Part shown: one piece after another, positions 44,683 through 54,174 of the stretch
Layout: every line of letters starts with the position of its first letter
Numbering within the stretch: position 1 is the first letter of the stretch
DNA from: Alistipes sp.
Lineage (GTDB): Bacteria > Bacteroidota > Bacteroidia > Bacteroidales > Rikenellaceae
Length of the DNA stretch: 64,000 nucleotides
Reading direction: 5' to 3'
NCBI GenBank assembly: GCA_017938765.1
Contig: JAGBAX010000007.1
Location: forward strand, 109,772 to 173,771
The notes under the pieces: model-generated
What the model saw: only the letters and a program-made list of their open reading frames with translations
Databases searched by the model: none
Told to the model about the DNA's origin: nothing
Program-made: the position numbers and the translations under genes

Positions 44683-44714
44683 GAGTTGGGGATGTCTCCC
44701 CAACTCTTTTTTTT
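44683..44714 (+). terminator. Intrinsic terminator after the phosphodiesterase gene
   Basis: GAGTTGGGG/CCCCAACTC stem (44683-44691 with 44698-44706) and a run of eight T. Confidence 0.85.
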
Positions 44715-44715
44715 G

Positions 44716-44761
44716 TTTTGTCGTGATAGTGTGCCAGATATGGCAAACTCTGACGACAAAA
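44716..44761. repeat. Family C outer arms without the core
   Basis: TTTTGTCGTGATAGTG ... CTCTGACGACAAAA with only a short TGCC/GGCA hairpin inside. The same arms surround a ~90-bp core at 55453-55579, so this is the empty or short version. Confidence 0.75.
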
Positions 44762-44782
44762 TGCGGTGCGCTGATTGATGTT

Positions 44783-44990
44783 CGGATTTAGGTTGCTGCC
44801 ATAAGGCAGTGAAATGAAAAATAGACCTTTCAGGTCAAGCTTGCTTGAAAACTGAAAAAGGTCTATTTTTTATTTCAATAACTCGTAGAGTTACCCTAAA
44901 TCCGCATCAGCGCATAAGCGAAACAGAGTTTCGCCAAGAGTTTTTGGGCGCCTTTTTGCAAAAAGGCGCGGTACACGCTTTCTGCGTAGC
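44783..44990. repeat. Structured intergenic repeat, family B, copy 2
   Basis: Arms CGGATTTAGG (44783-44792) and CCTAAATCCG (44895-44904) with hairpins TGCC/GGCA, central AAAAATAGACCTTTCAG opposite CTGAAAAAGGTCTATTTTT, and AACTC/GAGTT; then GCATCAGC, GCGAAAC/GTTTCGC, and GCGCCTTTTTG/CAAAAAGGCGC (44948-44969). It ends exactly at the stop codon of the ABC permease gene. Lies between convergent genes. Confidence 0.85.
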
Positions 44991-46313
44991 CTAATACTTC
45001 AACCAGCGGTAGAGGTCTTTGAATGATGGCTTTTTGCCGTGCATAAAGATACCCACGCGGTAGATTTTGCCTGCAATCCAGACCATAAACACAAATGTTG
45101 CGTAGAGAAGTACAAGTGACAGAACAATCTCCCATGTAGGTATTCCGCTTGGTATACGGCCCATCATGACGATTGGAGAAGTGAACGGAATCATTGAGCA
45201 CCATACAATCAGAGGACTATTAGGGTCGTTCATAACCATTGTAAGGATTATGAAGGCGAAGATAATAGGTATTGTAATCGGTGTTGTGAGCTGCTGTGCA
45301 TCCTGAGCCTCGTCCACGCTTGCACCTACGGCTGCGTACATTGCTGCATAGAGCAAAAATCCACCGACCATAAAGAGCAGCAGCAGACCTATAATCTGTG
45401 CGATATATCCCGTATCCATTATAGAGGCCATAGCGGTAACCATACCAGTATCAACGCCACTGGCAGCCATAGCTGTCACATCGGCACCAGCCTGAAGAGC
45501 CTCCACGCTTGCCATAATATCGTCTGGAATAAGAGCCGGAATTACAAAGGCACTCATAGTCACAATAAGCAGTCCCCAGACAATAATCTGTGTTGCTGCT
45601 ACAGCCGCTACGCCCAGAATCTTACCCATCATCATATCAAAAGGTCTGACAGTTGAGACAAGCACCTCAAGGATTCGTGAGTTCTTCTCCTCAATAATGC
45701 TCTGCATAACTATTGAGCCGTAGATAACAAGGAAGAAGTAGAGCACAAAGCCCAGAATGATACCTACGATGCTTGATGCCGCTGAAGAGGAGGCTGTACT
45801 CTGCTCGTCGTCGCCGTTGCGGAATGTAGAGAGTGATATATCTACCTCTACCTTGTCAAGTATCTGCTGAAGGTTTTCAAGGTTGTACTCCTTAAGTCGC
45901 TCATTTTTAATAATTTGCTCTACTTGGTCGGCAATATTGTCCTCAATAAGCATTGACGAGGAGGTGTTTGTGTATAGCTGAATATTGTTCGGATTTGTGA
46001 CAATATCCTCGCCTATGTATAGTACACCAAACTCATCCTTCTCTAACGAACTTTTAAGCTCCTGTTGCAAATCTGCATTGACAAGAGTGATGAAGCTAAC
46101 CTCCTCGTTGCTTTCGAGCTTATCGGCCACAATGCCGCTATTGTCAATCACAGAAATCTGCTTCGTTTCTCCCTTGGCAAAGATCATTATCAGCGTCGGC
46201 GCTACACTTACAAGTGCCAGTAGAAGTGGCATAAGTAGGGTAGTGATGATAAACGATTTTTTGTATACGCGCTCCTTAAACTCGCGCATTATTATCAATC
46301 CTATATTTCTCAT
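44991..46313 (-). CDS. ABC-2 type transporter permease, NatB-like
   Basis: 440 aa. First helix after MRNIGLIIMREFKERVYKKSF, a large extracytoplasmic loop (~45-170), then five to six helices (IVGIILGFVLYFFLVIYGS, ILGVAAVAATQIIVWGLLIV, IIGLLLLFMVGGFLLYAAMY). The segment SIIEEKNSRILEVLVSTVRPFDMMMGKI is a signature of Na+-efflux-type ABC-2 permeases. Partner of the ATPase encoded 21 bp upstream. Substrate unknown. Confidence 0.9.
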   Translation of the reverse strand: MRNIGLIIMREFKERVYKKSFIITTLLMPLLLALVSVAPTLIMIFAKGETKQISVIDNSGIVADKLESNEEVSFITLVNADLQQELKSSLEKDEFGVLYIGEDIVTNPNNIQLYTNTSSSMLIEDNIADQVEQIIKNERLKEYNLENLQQILDKVEVDISLSTFRNGDDEQSTASSSAASSIVGIILGFVLYFFLVIYGSIVMQSIIEEKNSRILEVLVSTVRPFDMMMGKILGVAAVAATQIIVWGLLIVTMSAFVIPALIPDDIMASVEALQAGADVTAMAASGVDTGMVTAMASIMDTGYIAQIIGLLLLFMVGGFLLYAAMYAAVGASVDEAQDAQQLTTPITIPIIFAFIILTMVMNDPNSPLIVWCSMIPFTSPIVMMGRIPSGIPTWEIVLSLVLLYATFVFMVWIAGKIYRVGIFMHGKKPSFKDLYRWLKY

Positions 46314-46334
46314 AACCTGTTGATTGCTAATTTA

Positions 46335-47264
46335 TTACTCTGTTAGTGTGCCATTTACGGCGCGGATAAAGATGTCGTTCATACTTGGGATAATCTCGGT
46401 AAAACTACGCAGCTCAACGGCGTTGTTTATTGCAGAGATAGCGCTACGGACGTTGTCGTTGCTCTCAATATGAATCTTGGCAGTAGTAAGGCCAGTAATC
46501 TGGTCGTGGTTGTACTCCATAATCTCAGCCATCGTAGCACTCTGACGAAATTCGCTCTCATTGCCTCGGAACTGTATGGAGAAGATGTTGTTTCCATGAC
46601 TGTGGCGAATCTCGTCTACGCGACCAGAGAGAATGTTCTTTGACTTGTTAATCAGGGTAATATGGTCGCAAATCTCCTCTACACTGGACATATTGTGTGT
46701 TGAGAAAATCACCGTTGCACCCTTATCTCTGAGGCGCAAAATCTCGGTCTTGAGCAGCTCTGCATTGATTGGGTCAAAGCCTGAGAATGGCTCGTCAAAA
46801 ATAAGCAGTCTTGGCTCGTGGAGCACAGTTACGATAAACTGCACCTTCTGCGCCATACCCTTAGATAGGTCCTCAACCCTCTTATCCCACCAATCCTCAA
46901 TACCAAGGCGGGTAAACCACTCCTTGAGGCGTACCAGAGCCTCGTGGCGAGACAGACCCTTGAGACGAGCAAGGAAGAGAGCATGCTCGCCCACCTTCAT
47001 CTTCTTGTAGAGTCCGCGCTCCTCTGGTAGGTAACCAATTCGGTATATATCTTGCTGTGTGATTGGCTTGCCGTCAAAAAGTACACGACCTTCGTCGGGA
47101 ATAGTTATACGGTTAATTACGCGGATAAGAGTCGTCTTTCCTGCTCCATTTGGTCCTAAAAGACCATAGACCGAGCCAGTAGGAATCTCTACCGAAACAT
47201 CATCAAGAGCAGTATGCTCAGTAAAACGTTTAGTGATGTGTTCTGCAATAATAATGTTGCTCAT
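46335..47264 (-). CDS. ABC transporter ATP-binding protein
   Basis: 309 aa from the ATG at 47264 (MSNIIIAEHITKRF), the conserved start; a longer open frame continues upstream into the galE promoter but is not protein-like. Walker A GLLGPNGAGKTTLIRV, Q-loop YLPEERGLYKKMKV, signature LSKGMAQKVQF, Walker B LLIFDEPFSGFD, switch His in STHNMSS. The C-terminal ~80 residues are the DUF4162-type extension of exporters. Pairs with the permease at 44991. Confidence 0.95.
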   Translation of the reverse strand: MSNIIIAEHITKRFTEHTALDDVSVEIPTGSVYGLLGPNGAGKTTLIRVINRITIPDEGRVLFDGKPITQQDIYRIGYLPEERGLYKKMKVGEHALFLARLKGLSRHEALVRLKEWFTRLGIEDWWDKRVEDLSKGMAQKVQFIVTVLHEPRLLIFDEPFSGFDPINAELLKTEILRLRDKGATVIFSTHNMSSVEEICDHITLINKSKNILSGRVDEIRHSHGNNIFSIQFRGNESEFRQSATMAEIMEYNHDQITGLTTAKIHIESNDNVRSAISAINNAVELRSFTEIIPSMNDIFIRAVNGTLTE

Positions 47265-47287
47265 AATACTAACTTTAAAGATATATA

Positions 47288-47316
47288 CAAAGATATTGAT
47301 TTTTTTTGTATATTTG
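47288..47316. promoter_or_regulatory. Face-to-face -7 elements of galE and the ABC transporter
   Basis: TATCTTTG on the minus strand (47288-47295) and TATATTTG on the plus strand (47309-47316), 13 bp apart. The two promoters must overlap, so transcription may be mutually exclusive. Confidence 0.55.
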
Positions 47317-47343
47317 TACCGAACTACGTAAAAAACATTTAGT

Positions 47344-48372
47344 ATGGCAAAAAAATCAGTTCTTGTCTCTGGCGGTGCTGGATATATTGGCTCACACACG
47401 GCAGTAGAGTTAATCGCTGCGGGCTATGATGTCGTTGTGGCAGATAATCTCTCTAATTCTGATATGTCAGGCGTTGAGGGCGTACGCGCAATTACAGGTG
47501 TAGATGTGCCGTTTGTTAATGTAGATTGTTGCGATAAGGCTGCATTTGCAAAGCTCTTTGAGCAGTACGATTTTGACTCGGTAATCCACTTTGCAGCCTT
47601 CAAGGCGGTGGGTGAGTCGGTGGCTGACCCTATGAAGTACTATCGTAACAACCTGCTCTCGTTCCTCAATATTATTGACCTTATGCGAGAGTATGGAAGA
47701 CATAATATTGTCTTCTCTTCGTCAGCTACGGTCTATGGCGAGGCCGATGAGTTGCCTGTAACAGAGGCTACAGAGCGTAAACCTGCAACAAGTGCCTATG
47801 GAAATACAAAGCAGATGTGCGAAGATATCCTTCGCGATTCTGTGACGGCCTATGATGACCTGAAGGGTATTGCGCTGAGATATTTTAACCCTATAGGTGC
47901 TCACCCATCTGCACTTATCGGCGAGCTTCCTCGCGGAGTACCACAGAACCTTGTGCCATATATCACACAGACAGCGGCAGGTGTTCGTGAGTGCCTCTCT
48001 ATCTTTGGCGACGACTATCCGACAGAGGATGGTAGCTGTCTAAGAGACTATATTGACATTGTTGACCTGGCTAAGGCTCACGTTGCGGCTATAGACCGTA
48101 TGGTGGAGGGTAGAAACGAGGAGAGCTACGAGATTTTCAATGTCGGCACAGGTCGTGCAGTGTCGGTCTTTGAGCTTGTTAAGACCTTTGAGAAGGTTAA
48201 TAACCTCAAACTTAATTATAAGGTTGCCCCTCGTCGTGCGGGCGATGTTGTTGCCGTGTGGGCGGATACGACACTTGCCAATAAGGAGCTTGGCTGGAGG
48301 GCTGAGCGCACACTTGAGCAGACATTGCAGTCAGCTTGGGAGTGGGAGAAACATGTGAGAAATATAAAATAG
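47344..48372 (+). CDS. galE: UDP-glucose 4-epimerase
   Basis: 342 aa, extended SDR. NAD-binding GGAGYIGSH (10-18), FAAFKAVGES, catalytic Tyr/Lys in YGNTK with SSSATVYG upstream, and RYFNPIGAHPSALIGE. Interconverts UDP-glucose and UDP-galactose for polysaccharide synthesis and galactose use. 7 bp before deoC. Confidence 0.95.
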   Translation: MAKKSVLVSGGAGYIGSHTAVELIAAGYDVVVADNLSNSDMSGVEGVRAITGVDVPFVNVDCCDKAAFAKLFEQYDFDSVIHFAAFKAVGESVADPMKYYRNNLLSFLNIIDLMREYGRHNIVFSSSATVYGEADELPVTEATERKPATSAYGNTKQMCEDILRDSVTAYDDLKGIALRYFNPIGAHPSALIGELPRGVPQNLVPYITQTAAGVRECLSIFGDDYPTEDGSCLRDYIDIVDLAKAHVAAIDRMVEGRNEESYEIFNVGTGRAVSVFELVKTFEKVNNLKLNYKVAPRRAGDVVAVWADTTLANKELGWRAERTLEQTLQSAWEWEKHVRNIK

Positions 48373-48379
48373 ATATATT

Positions 48380-49258
48380 ATGGAATACAGTAACATCCTT
48401 AATCAGTACGCTGCGGCAGCAACCGCAGAGCAGGTGGCAGAGCAGGTGGCTGCGGCACGTGCTCAACAGTCAAAGAACGAGAATACAGAGGTCTATAAGT
48501 TCTGCCTCTCAGCTGTTGACCTTACTACACTTACCTGCAACGACTCTGTAGAGTCTGTGACAGACTTTGCTCGTCGCACAGTGACCTTTGCCGAGAAGTA
48601 CCCAGAGATTCCAAATGTGGCATCTATCTGCGTATACCCATCATTTGTGGAGACTGTGGGCGTGGCGGTTGACGGTACACCTATGCGCATTACAAGCGTG
48701 GGCGGTGGTTTCCCATCTTCGCAGACCTTCCTTGAGGTTAAGATGCTTGAGGTGGCTATGGCCGTTGAGAATGGTGCCGATGAGGTGGATATCGTGCTTA
48801 ATGTGGGTAAGATGCTCACTGGCGCATATGACGAGGCGGCAAATGAGGTGGAGATGATTCGCTCAGAGATGGATGAGGATGTTATTCTGAAGGTTATCCT
48901 TGAGACTGGCGCGCTGAAGACCCCAGAGCTTATTCACAAGGCATCTATAATCTCTATGGCTGCCGGTGCTGACTTTATCAAGACCTCTACCGGTAAGATT
49001 GATGTCGCTGCAACACCAGAGGCAGCCGTTGTAATGTGTCAGGCTATCAAGATGTTCTACGAGAAGACGGGCCGTAAGGTGGGCTTCAAGGCCGCTGGTG
49101 GCGTTAAGACTCCGCAGGATGCTGCGCTCTACTACACTATCGTAGAGCAGATTCTGGGCGAGGAGTGGCTCACAACAGACCTCTTCCGCATCGGTGCATC
49201 ATCAGCAGCAAATAACCTCCTATCTGCTATTGTTGGTCAGAAGGTATCACATTTTTAG
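48380..49258 (+). CDS. deoC: Deoxyribose-phosphate aldolase
   Basis: 292 aa. Cleaves 2-deoxyribose 5-phosphate to acetaldehyde and glyceraldehyde 3-phosphate. DLTTLTCNDS, ICVYPSFVETV, EVDIVLNVGKML, KVILETGALKT and the Schiff-base Lys in DFIKTSTGKI with GFKAAGGVKTPQDA. An N-terminal extension of ~40 residues is normal for the Bacteroidetes form. Coupled to galE (7 bp). Confidence 0.94.
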   Translation: MEYSNILNQYAAAATAEQVAEQVAAARAQQSKNENTEVYKFCLSAVDLTTLTCNDSVESVTDFARRTVTFAEKYPEIPNVASICVYPSFVETVGVAVDGTPMRITSVGGGFPSSQTFLEVKMLEVAMAVENGADEVDIVLNVGKMLTGAYDEAANEVEMIRSEMDEDVILKVILETGALKTPELIHKASIISMAAGADFIKTSTGKIDVAATPEAAVVMCQAIKMFYEKTGRKVGFKAAGGVKTPQDAALYYTIVEQILGEEWLTTDLFRIGASSAANNLLSAIVGQKVSHF

Positions 49259-49283
49259 GCTGTTGGCCATTGTCCATTAGCTT

Positions 49284-49360
49284 TTGAGTGCTGCTGCGAG
49301 GCAGTGAAAGAGAAAATATCCACCGAGGGTAGTTCGCTGAACCCAAAGGTGGATATTTTT
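49284..49360. terminator. Bidirectional terminator between deoC and DUF3098, with family-B-like left part
   Basis: TGCTGC-GAGGCAGTGAAA resembles the left hairpin of family B (TGCTGCCATAAGGCAGTGAAA). It is followed by AAAATATCCACC (49313-49324) opposite GGTGGATATTTT (49349-49360), with GTTC/GAAC at the tip. Confidence 0.7.
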
Positions 49361-49369
49361 ATTTTAGTA

Positions 49370-49412
49370 GCACACGCCGTTGTTCCTATCTTCAGGAGGC
49401 GTGTGCCTTTTT
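49370..49412. terminator. Second terminator between convergent deoC and DUF3098
   Basis: GCACACGCC (49370-49378) with GGCGTGTGC (49398-49406), T6 after it on the plus strand. Confidence 0.75.
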
Positions 49413-49426
49413 TACACCAACCGCGC

Positions 49427-49675
49427 CTAAAATCGTTTTAGGATGGCGTATATTTCGAAGGCGAAGCCTGCGATGACTACGATAGGGGCAAGGGTGATAC
49501 GGCGGAAGGAGAATATATCCTCGTTGAACTGCTCTGGCGTTGCTGCCGTACCGCCAGCCATAAGTATAAAGCCGATGATAATAATTACTGCGCCAATGGC
49601 AATGAGAGCGTAGTTTTTCACTGTCAGGGGCATCTTATTATCGTTTTGGTCGTTTAGATTATTCAGCCACTTCAT
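49427..49675 (-). CDS. DUF3098 small membrane protein
   Basis: 82 aa with two membrane helices (YALIAIGAVIIIIGFILMAGG and ITLAPIVVIAGFAFEIYAIL) joined by a loop with EQFNEDIFSFRRIT, the DUF3098 pattern. It is found next to ftsX in Bacteroidetes. Starts 1 bp after the ftsX stop. Role unknown. Confidence 0.9.
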   Translation of the reverse strand: MKWLNNLNDQNDNKMPLTVKNYALIAIGAVIIIIGFILMAGGTAATPEQFNEDIFSFRRITLAPIVVIAGFAFEIYAILKRF

Positions 49676-49676
49676 A

Positions 49677-50555
49677 TTAGTACATATATATTTTGTTAGA
49701 CCTCATATTGACAAACTTATTCACCGCTATAAGCGTGAAGAGCATTGCTATAACCACTCCGCAGGCAATCATTATGCCCGCTATTACGGCTATCAGCTTT
49801 GCCTGCTCCAGTATGCCCAGCTCTGGCAGTGTGTGATTAATGCCAAAGAGTGCAGCTATAAATAATAGTGACGCTATAGCGCCCGCAACAGCACCCTGCA
49901 GTGCGCTACGGCCAAGGAATGGTTTTACTATAAACCACTTTGTTGCTCCGACAAGTTTCATCGTATTTATCGCCTCGCGGCGGGAGTATATGGCAAGGCG
50001 AATGGTGTTGTTCAGCAGTACCACTGATACTACAAGCATTGCTCCACCAAAGAGAAGCAGCAGACACTGCATCGTATCTAACACCGAGTGCACATCGTCA
50101 ATCATACTCTGGGGGTATGATATGTGCGTAACCTCCTGTAGAGCAGATGTCTGCTCAACAAATGTAGCGAGGGCTACTGAGTCTGCCGCCATAGCAGAGA
50201 GAGTGATGTCAAAGCTGTCTGGTAGCGGGTTTGTGCCTAATGCTTGCTCCACATCTACATCAAATGCTTGACGGAAAGCAGGGTCGGCAATCTTATCCTC
50301 CTTAGATGAGAATGCGATGTGAGCCACTATTGCGTTCTGCGCAATGTGGGTGCTTAGGCTGTCGCGCTCAGCCTCTGAGAGTCCATCTTTAAGCTCTACG
50401 AGCATCACTACGCCCTCGCGCACACCGCGTGCCGATTGGAATATAGATATCATGGCGTAGGATATGCTGCCAAGTAGGAAGAGCACCAGCGCGATGCTTA
50501 TTGTGGCAACGCTATATGAGCGTAGTACCTTGCCTTTTGTCGGTCTATTGTTCAT
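49677..50555 (-). CDS. ftsX: Cell-division ABC permease FtsX
   Basis: 292 aa. N-terminal cytoplasmic start and first helix (VATISIALVLFLLGSISYA), a periplasmic loop of ~130 residues (VELKDGLSEAERDSLSTHIA and DPAFRQAFDVDVEQALGTNPLPDSF), then three helices with MKLVGATKWFIVKPFLG, the FtsX C-terminal signature. With FtsE it controls peptidoglycan hydrolases at the septum. Overlaps the YfhO gene end by 11 bp; ftsE is not adjacent. Confidence 0.92.
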   Translation of the reverse strand: MNNRPTKGKVLRSYSVATISIALVLFLLGSISYAMISIFQSARGVREGVVMLVELKDGLSEAERDSLSTHIAQNAIVAHIAFSSKEDKIADPAFRQAFDVDVEQALGTNPLPDSFDITLSAMAADSVALATFVEQTSALQEVTHISYPQSMIDDVHSVLDTMQCLLLLFGGAMLVVSVVLLNNTIRLAIYSRREAINTMKLVGATKWFIVKPFLGRSALQGAVAGAIASLLFIAALFGINHTLPELGILEQAKLIAVIAGIMIACGVVIAMLFTLIAVNKFVNMRSNKIYMY

Positions 50556-53043
50556 CTCTTTTTCTTCTATTATAAATTATCGCTCCGATAATGGATAGTA
50601 TCACAAGTATTGAGCAAAGTGCCGTAATAGTCTCTGTAACTCCCCAGTAAGGTGCGCGGAAACTCCATACAACAGTATGCTCGCCCGCAGGAAGTGCCAT
50701 ACCTCTGAGGATATAGTCTACACGCACAGCCTCGGCCTCTTTGCCATCTATAGTCACGCTCCAGCCCTTGTCGTAGAATATCTCCGAGAAGACAGCAAAA
50801 GTATCCTCAGGGGCTGAATATTGATATACAAGACGATTTGGTGCATACTCAGTAAGGGTAATGCTACCCTCAGTAGAGTAGGCGGTAACCTCTGGCAGAT
50901 CGCGCTCAGCAACTACGGCTGTTGAAGCAAGGTCTACAAGGCCGAGCGACTGAATCTCCTCTGCTGCGCCTCTTACACCAAGCACCGAGTCCACAAACCA
51001 CGCCGCACCAAGGGCTGTTGGACGCTGAACGACCTGACTCTCTGGAGAGATGATATACTTTGTGTTGAGCATATCCAAAATACCCTCGTGAGGAAGGTTT
51101 GTTGGCAGATAGTAGTCTATAATATCCTGATAACGAGATAGTTTCGCGCCGTGATAACCACCAACAGAGCGGTGGAACATTGATGTTGTTGCATCGTTAA
51201 ATGGCGAGACGGAGAGGTTAAAAACTCGGTAGCCGAGCTCTTTATCCTTCATAATGGCTTTGTCCGCCTCTGTGGCGACAATTTGTGTCTTGCGCGGTGC
51301 TACAAAGTCATCATGGCTGAGATATCTGAACGCCACAGGGGTCATATCGGCCACAACAAGTAGCGCAAGGGCAGCAATCGCGTAGCCTTTTTTGAGTTTG
51401 CCGTATATTACAAGCGCAACTACTCCTACTGCCAGAAGTACGAAGATAAGCGAGCGTAACGAGTCGGCGCTCATCATCTGCTCTCGCTCGGTGGCTATAG
51501 CACCCGCTAAGCTCCAGCCAATCTCGTCGTGAAGACCCTGCTTTACAAGCTCCTCAGCTCCACCGCCAGTAAATATCTGCTCAAAGCGACTGCTTATGCG
51601 CAGAGCTGTCTGCTCCTCGCCGAAGTCAAAGAAGAAATCGCCCTTGACACTAAAGAGCAGTAGTATAGTCGCCGTTACGCCGCCACTCCACAGCAGGGCC
51701 TTGCGAAGGGTCTGCTTGCTTTCACACTTAAAGAGATTCCAGAGCGCTATGGCCGCCAGTAGTGGCACTGTCCACTGTAGAACAACAAGGGCCATAGATA
51801 CTGTTCTGAACTTGTTGTACATCGGCAGATAGTTGTAGCACAACTCTGTGAACCACATAAGGTTACTGCCCCAACTAAGCAGCAGTGCAAAGATGCTTGT
51901 GCCTAAAATCCACCAACGATTTCTGTTGCTTGACAGTATCAGACCAAGAATAGCAAGAAAAACAGCCACCGCACCCAGATATGTCGGGCCAGCAGTGTAA
52001 GGTTGCTTACCCCAGTAGGTCGTATCTGTAAGATATGGAACGACATACTGCTTTGGCAAACCAATAAAGTCAAAGTAGTCCCACTCCTTCAGTGCGCTGT
52101 TGAGAGGCGAATTTCTATCCTCGCTATAGCCCTCAAAGCCACTCTCGCCACCCATAAAGTCGGGGACAAGCATTGTCCAACTCTCATTAATGCCGTAGCT
52201 CCACGCCGTAGCGTAGTCAAGGTCAAGGCCATTGCTCATATCGCCTTCCACTGCCGCCACCTCGCTGCCACCTCGGATAGTATCTTTGGTGTGCTGCATA
52301 GTGTAGAAGAGCGACGAGAAGTTGGCACCAACGGCAATCACAGCCGCCGCTGCAAGTATAGCTGTGCGCTTGCCAAAATCTCTAAGTACCCTGTCTTTGA
52401 TAGCAAAAACAAGGTCGTTAATCCACAGCGCCAGCGCCGCCAGTAGGAAGTAGTATGTTATCTGCGGATGGTTTGCGCCAATCTCTAATGTGGCAAAAAG
52501 TGCCGCCAAAGCGCCCCCTAAAGGTGCATTGCCCCTCAGAGTCATATATATTGCACCCATCATTGCAGGGGCATATACCGCCGCCCACATCTTTGTGATA
52601 TGGCCCGCGCCTATGATAAGGAAGAAGTATGTAGATAGTCCATACGCCAGTCCCGCGATAATGCCTATCCAAGGGTTTATGCCCATCATCACCACCATCA
52701 GCCACATCGCCACCATAGCCAGAAATGTCAGCACCAGTGGCTCTCCCAGACTACCAAGTATCTTGTCTGTTGCCGTCTTGATAAACTGCGCGGGGTAGCG
52801 TATATTAATAAGGTATGCCGGCATACCTCCAAACATAGCACCTGTCCACTGCGGGTCCTCGCCCTCTGTGGCGCGATGGTTGCGGATATCGCTACTCATA
52901 CCATCAAACTGCTGTATGTCGTGCATAGCAATCTTGCGACCCTCAAACTGTGGGTAGAAGTGCACCGCCGAGATGGTAAAAAATATGGCTATAGCCACAA
53001 GAGTAGGGATAGATTTAGAAAATATTCTCTTAAAAAACTCCAT
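50545..53043 (-). CDS. YfhO-family multi-pass membrane protein
   Basis: 832 aa from the ATG at 53043 (MEFFKRIFSKSIPTLVAIAIFF); an in-frame ATG 16 codons upstream lacks support. About 12 membrane helices in the first 560 residues, with DPQWTGAMFGGMPAYLINIRYP, GINPWIGIIAGLAYGLSTYFFLI and GAGHITKMWA; the C-terminal periplasmic region has GYHGAKLSRYQDIIDYYL and a last helix. The family is GT-C-like and linked to glycosylation of cell-wall polymers in Gram-positives; its Bacteroidetes role is unknown. Confidence 0.9.
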   Translation of the reverse strand: MEFFKRIFSKSIPTLVAIAIFFTISAVHFYPQFEGRKIAMHDIQQFDGMSSDIRNHRATEGEDPQWTGAMFGGMPAYLINIRYPAQFIKTATDKILGSLGEPLVLTFLAMVAMWLMVVMMGINPWIGIIAGLAYGLSTYFFLIIGAGHITKMWAAVYAPAMMGAIYMTLRGNAPLGGALAALFATLEIGANHPQITYYFLLAALALWINDLVFAIKDRVLRDFGKRTAILAAAAVIAVGANFSSLFYTMQHTKDTIRGGSEVAAVEGDMSNGLDLDYATAWSYGINESWTMLVPDFMGGESGFEGYSEDRNSPLNSALKEWDYFDFIGLPKQYVVPYLTDTTYWGKQPYTAGPTYLGAVAVFLAILGLILSSNRNRWWILGTSIFALLLSWGSNLMWFTELCYNYLPMYNKFRTVSMALVVLQWTVPLLAAIALWNLFKCESKQTLRKALLWSGGVTATILLLFSVKGDFFFDFGEEQTALRISSRFEQIFTGGGAEELVKQGLHDEIGWSLAGAIATEREQMMSADSLRSLIFVLLAVGVVALVIYGKLKKGYAIAALALLVVADMTPVAFRYLSHDDFVAPRKTQIVATEADKAIMKDKELGYRVFNLSVSPFNDATTSMFHRSVGGYHGAKLSRYQDIIDYYLPTNLPHEGILDMLNTKYIISPESQVVQRPTALGAAWFVDSVLGVRGAAEEIQSLGLVDLASTAVVAERDLPEVTAYSTEGSITLTEYAPNRLVYQYSAPEDTFAVFSEIFYDKGWSVTIDGKEAEAVRVDYILRGMALPAGEHTVVWSFRAPYWGVTETITALCSILVILSIIGAIIYNRRKRDEQ

Positions 53044-53123
53044 TCTTAGTTCAATATTAGTTGCAAACCACACAAAAATACAAAAAAACATTCATATTTC
53101 TGAACTCTCTGCTAAAATTTGCT

Positions 53124-53131
53124 TATCTTTG
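53124..53131 (+). promoter_or_regulatory. -7 element for the polyprenyl synthase gene
   Basis: TATCTTTG, 30 bp before the ATG at 53162; divergent from the YfhO gene. Confidence 0.55.
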
Positions 53132-53161
53132 CTAAAATATACGACTATTTGATACAATTTT

Positions 53162-54148
53162 ATGGTTACACTTGACGATATACGCCGACCTATAGCCGAT
53201 AGAATTGAGGAGTTTGAGGAGTTTGTGCGTAGCTCATTCTGCGAGAAGGAGGGCTCGTTACTTGCCGATATGGTGGAGTATGTCCTTAGCTCCAGAGGCA
53301 AGGGTCTGCGCCCAATGCTTACTATGCTCAGTGCTGCAGCTGTCTCTACAACAGGAGACTTTGGTAAGCGCACAATGCTTGCGGCTATGCTTATAGAGAT
53401 GATTCATACCGCCTCGCTTGTGCATGATGATGTTATTGACGAGTCCAATATGCGTCGCGGTCAGGCATCGGTCAATGCTCGCTGGCAGTCTCGTAATGCT
53501 GTTATTGTGGGTGACTATATCCTTGCACGAAATATGGATATTGGCCTAAGAAGTGGTCAGTACGACCTTCTGACACATATTATCGGCAATATGGCAGTGC
53601 TGTGTGAGGGCGAGATTCTGCAGAGCGACCACGCTGGCAAGCTCGATATCTCAAAGCAGGACTATTTTGATATTATCTACAAGAAGACCGCCTCGCTTTT
53701 TGCCTCTTGTGCCTCGTCAGGTGCTATCTCTGTCGGTGCACAGCGCAGAACGGTTGAGAGTATGCACCGCTTCGGCGAGATGGTGGGTATGGCGTTCCAG
53801 ATTGTAGACGATATACTGGACTATACGCCCGATAATAATACTGGTAAGCCTGCAGCCAACGACCTGCAGGAGCGAAAAATCACCCTGCCACTCATTGAGG
53901 TGCTTGAGAAGGTCACCCCTGAGCTCAAAAGCGAGATTTTGAGTGCCGTTGAGCGCGCAGCGACAGATAGTGCTGCTGTGGATTTTGTCCGACAGCAGGT
54001 TGTAGAGTATGGTGGCGTTGAGGCTGCCCGCGCAACGCTGCAACGATTCCTCCAGCGCGCACTCTCGGAGCTGTCAGCGCTTGAGGATACCCCTTATCGC
54101 CAGGCACTTATAGACCTCTGCACCTTTGTTGCCGAGCGTGATAGATAG
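53162..54148 (+). CDS. ispB: Trans-polyprenyl diphosphate synthase (octaprenyl type)
   Basis: 328 aa. First Asp-rich motif in ASLVHDDVIDESNMRRGQAS (DDxxD), RGKGLRPMLTML upstream, second Asp-rich motif in FQIVDDILDYTPDN, and NDLQERKITLPLI. Builds the side chain of quinones (menaquinone in Bacteroidetes) from IPP. The chain length is not readable. The MFS gene follows at 26 bp. Confidence 0.9.
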   Translation: MVTLDDIRRPIADRIEEFEEFVRSSFCEKEGSLLADMVEYVLSSRGKGLRPMLTMLSAAAVSTTGDFGKRTMLAAMLIEMIHTASLVHDDVIDESNMRRGQASVNARWQSRNAVIVGDYILARNMDIGLRSGQYDLLTHIIGNMAVLCEGEILQSDHAGKLDISKQDYFDIIYKKTASLFASCASSGAISVGAQRRTVESMHRFGEMVGMAFQIVDDILDYTPDNNTGKPAANDLQERKITLPLIEVLEKVTPELKSEILSAVERAATDSAAVDFVRQQVVEYGGVEAARATLQRFLQRALSELSALEDTPYRQALIDLCTFVAERDR

Positions 54149-54174
54149 AACAAACAACTTAAAACTAAATAGTT

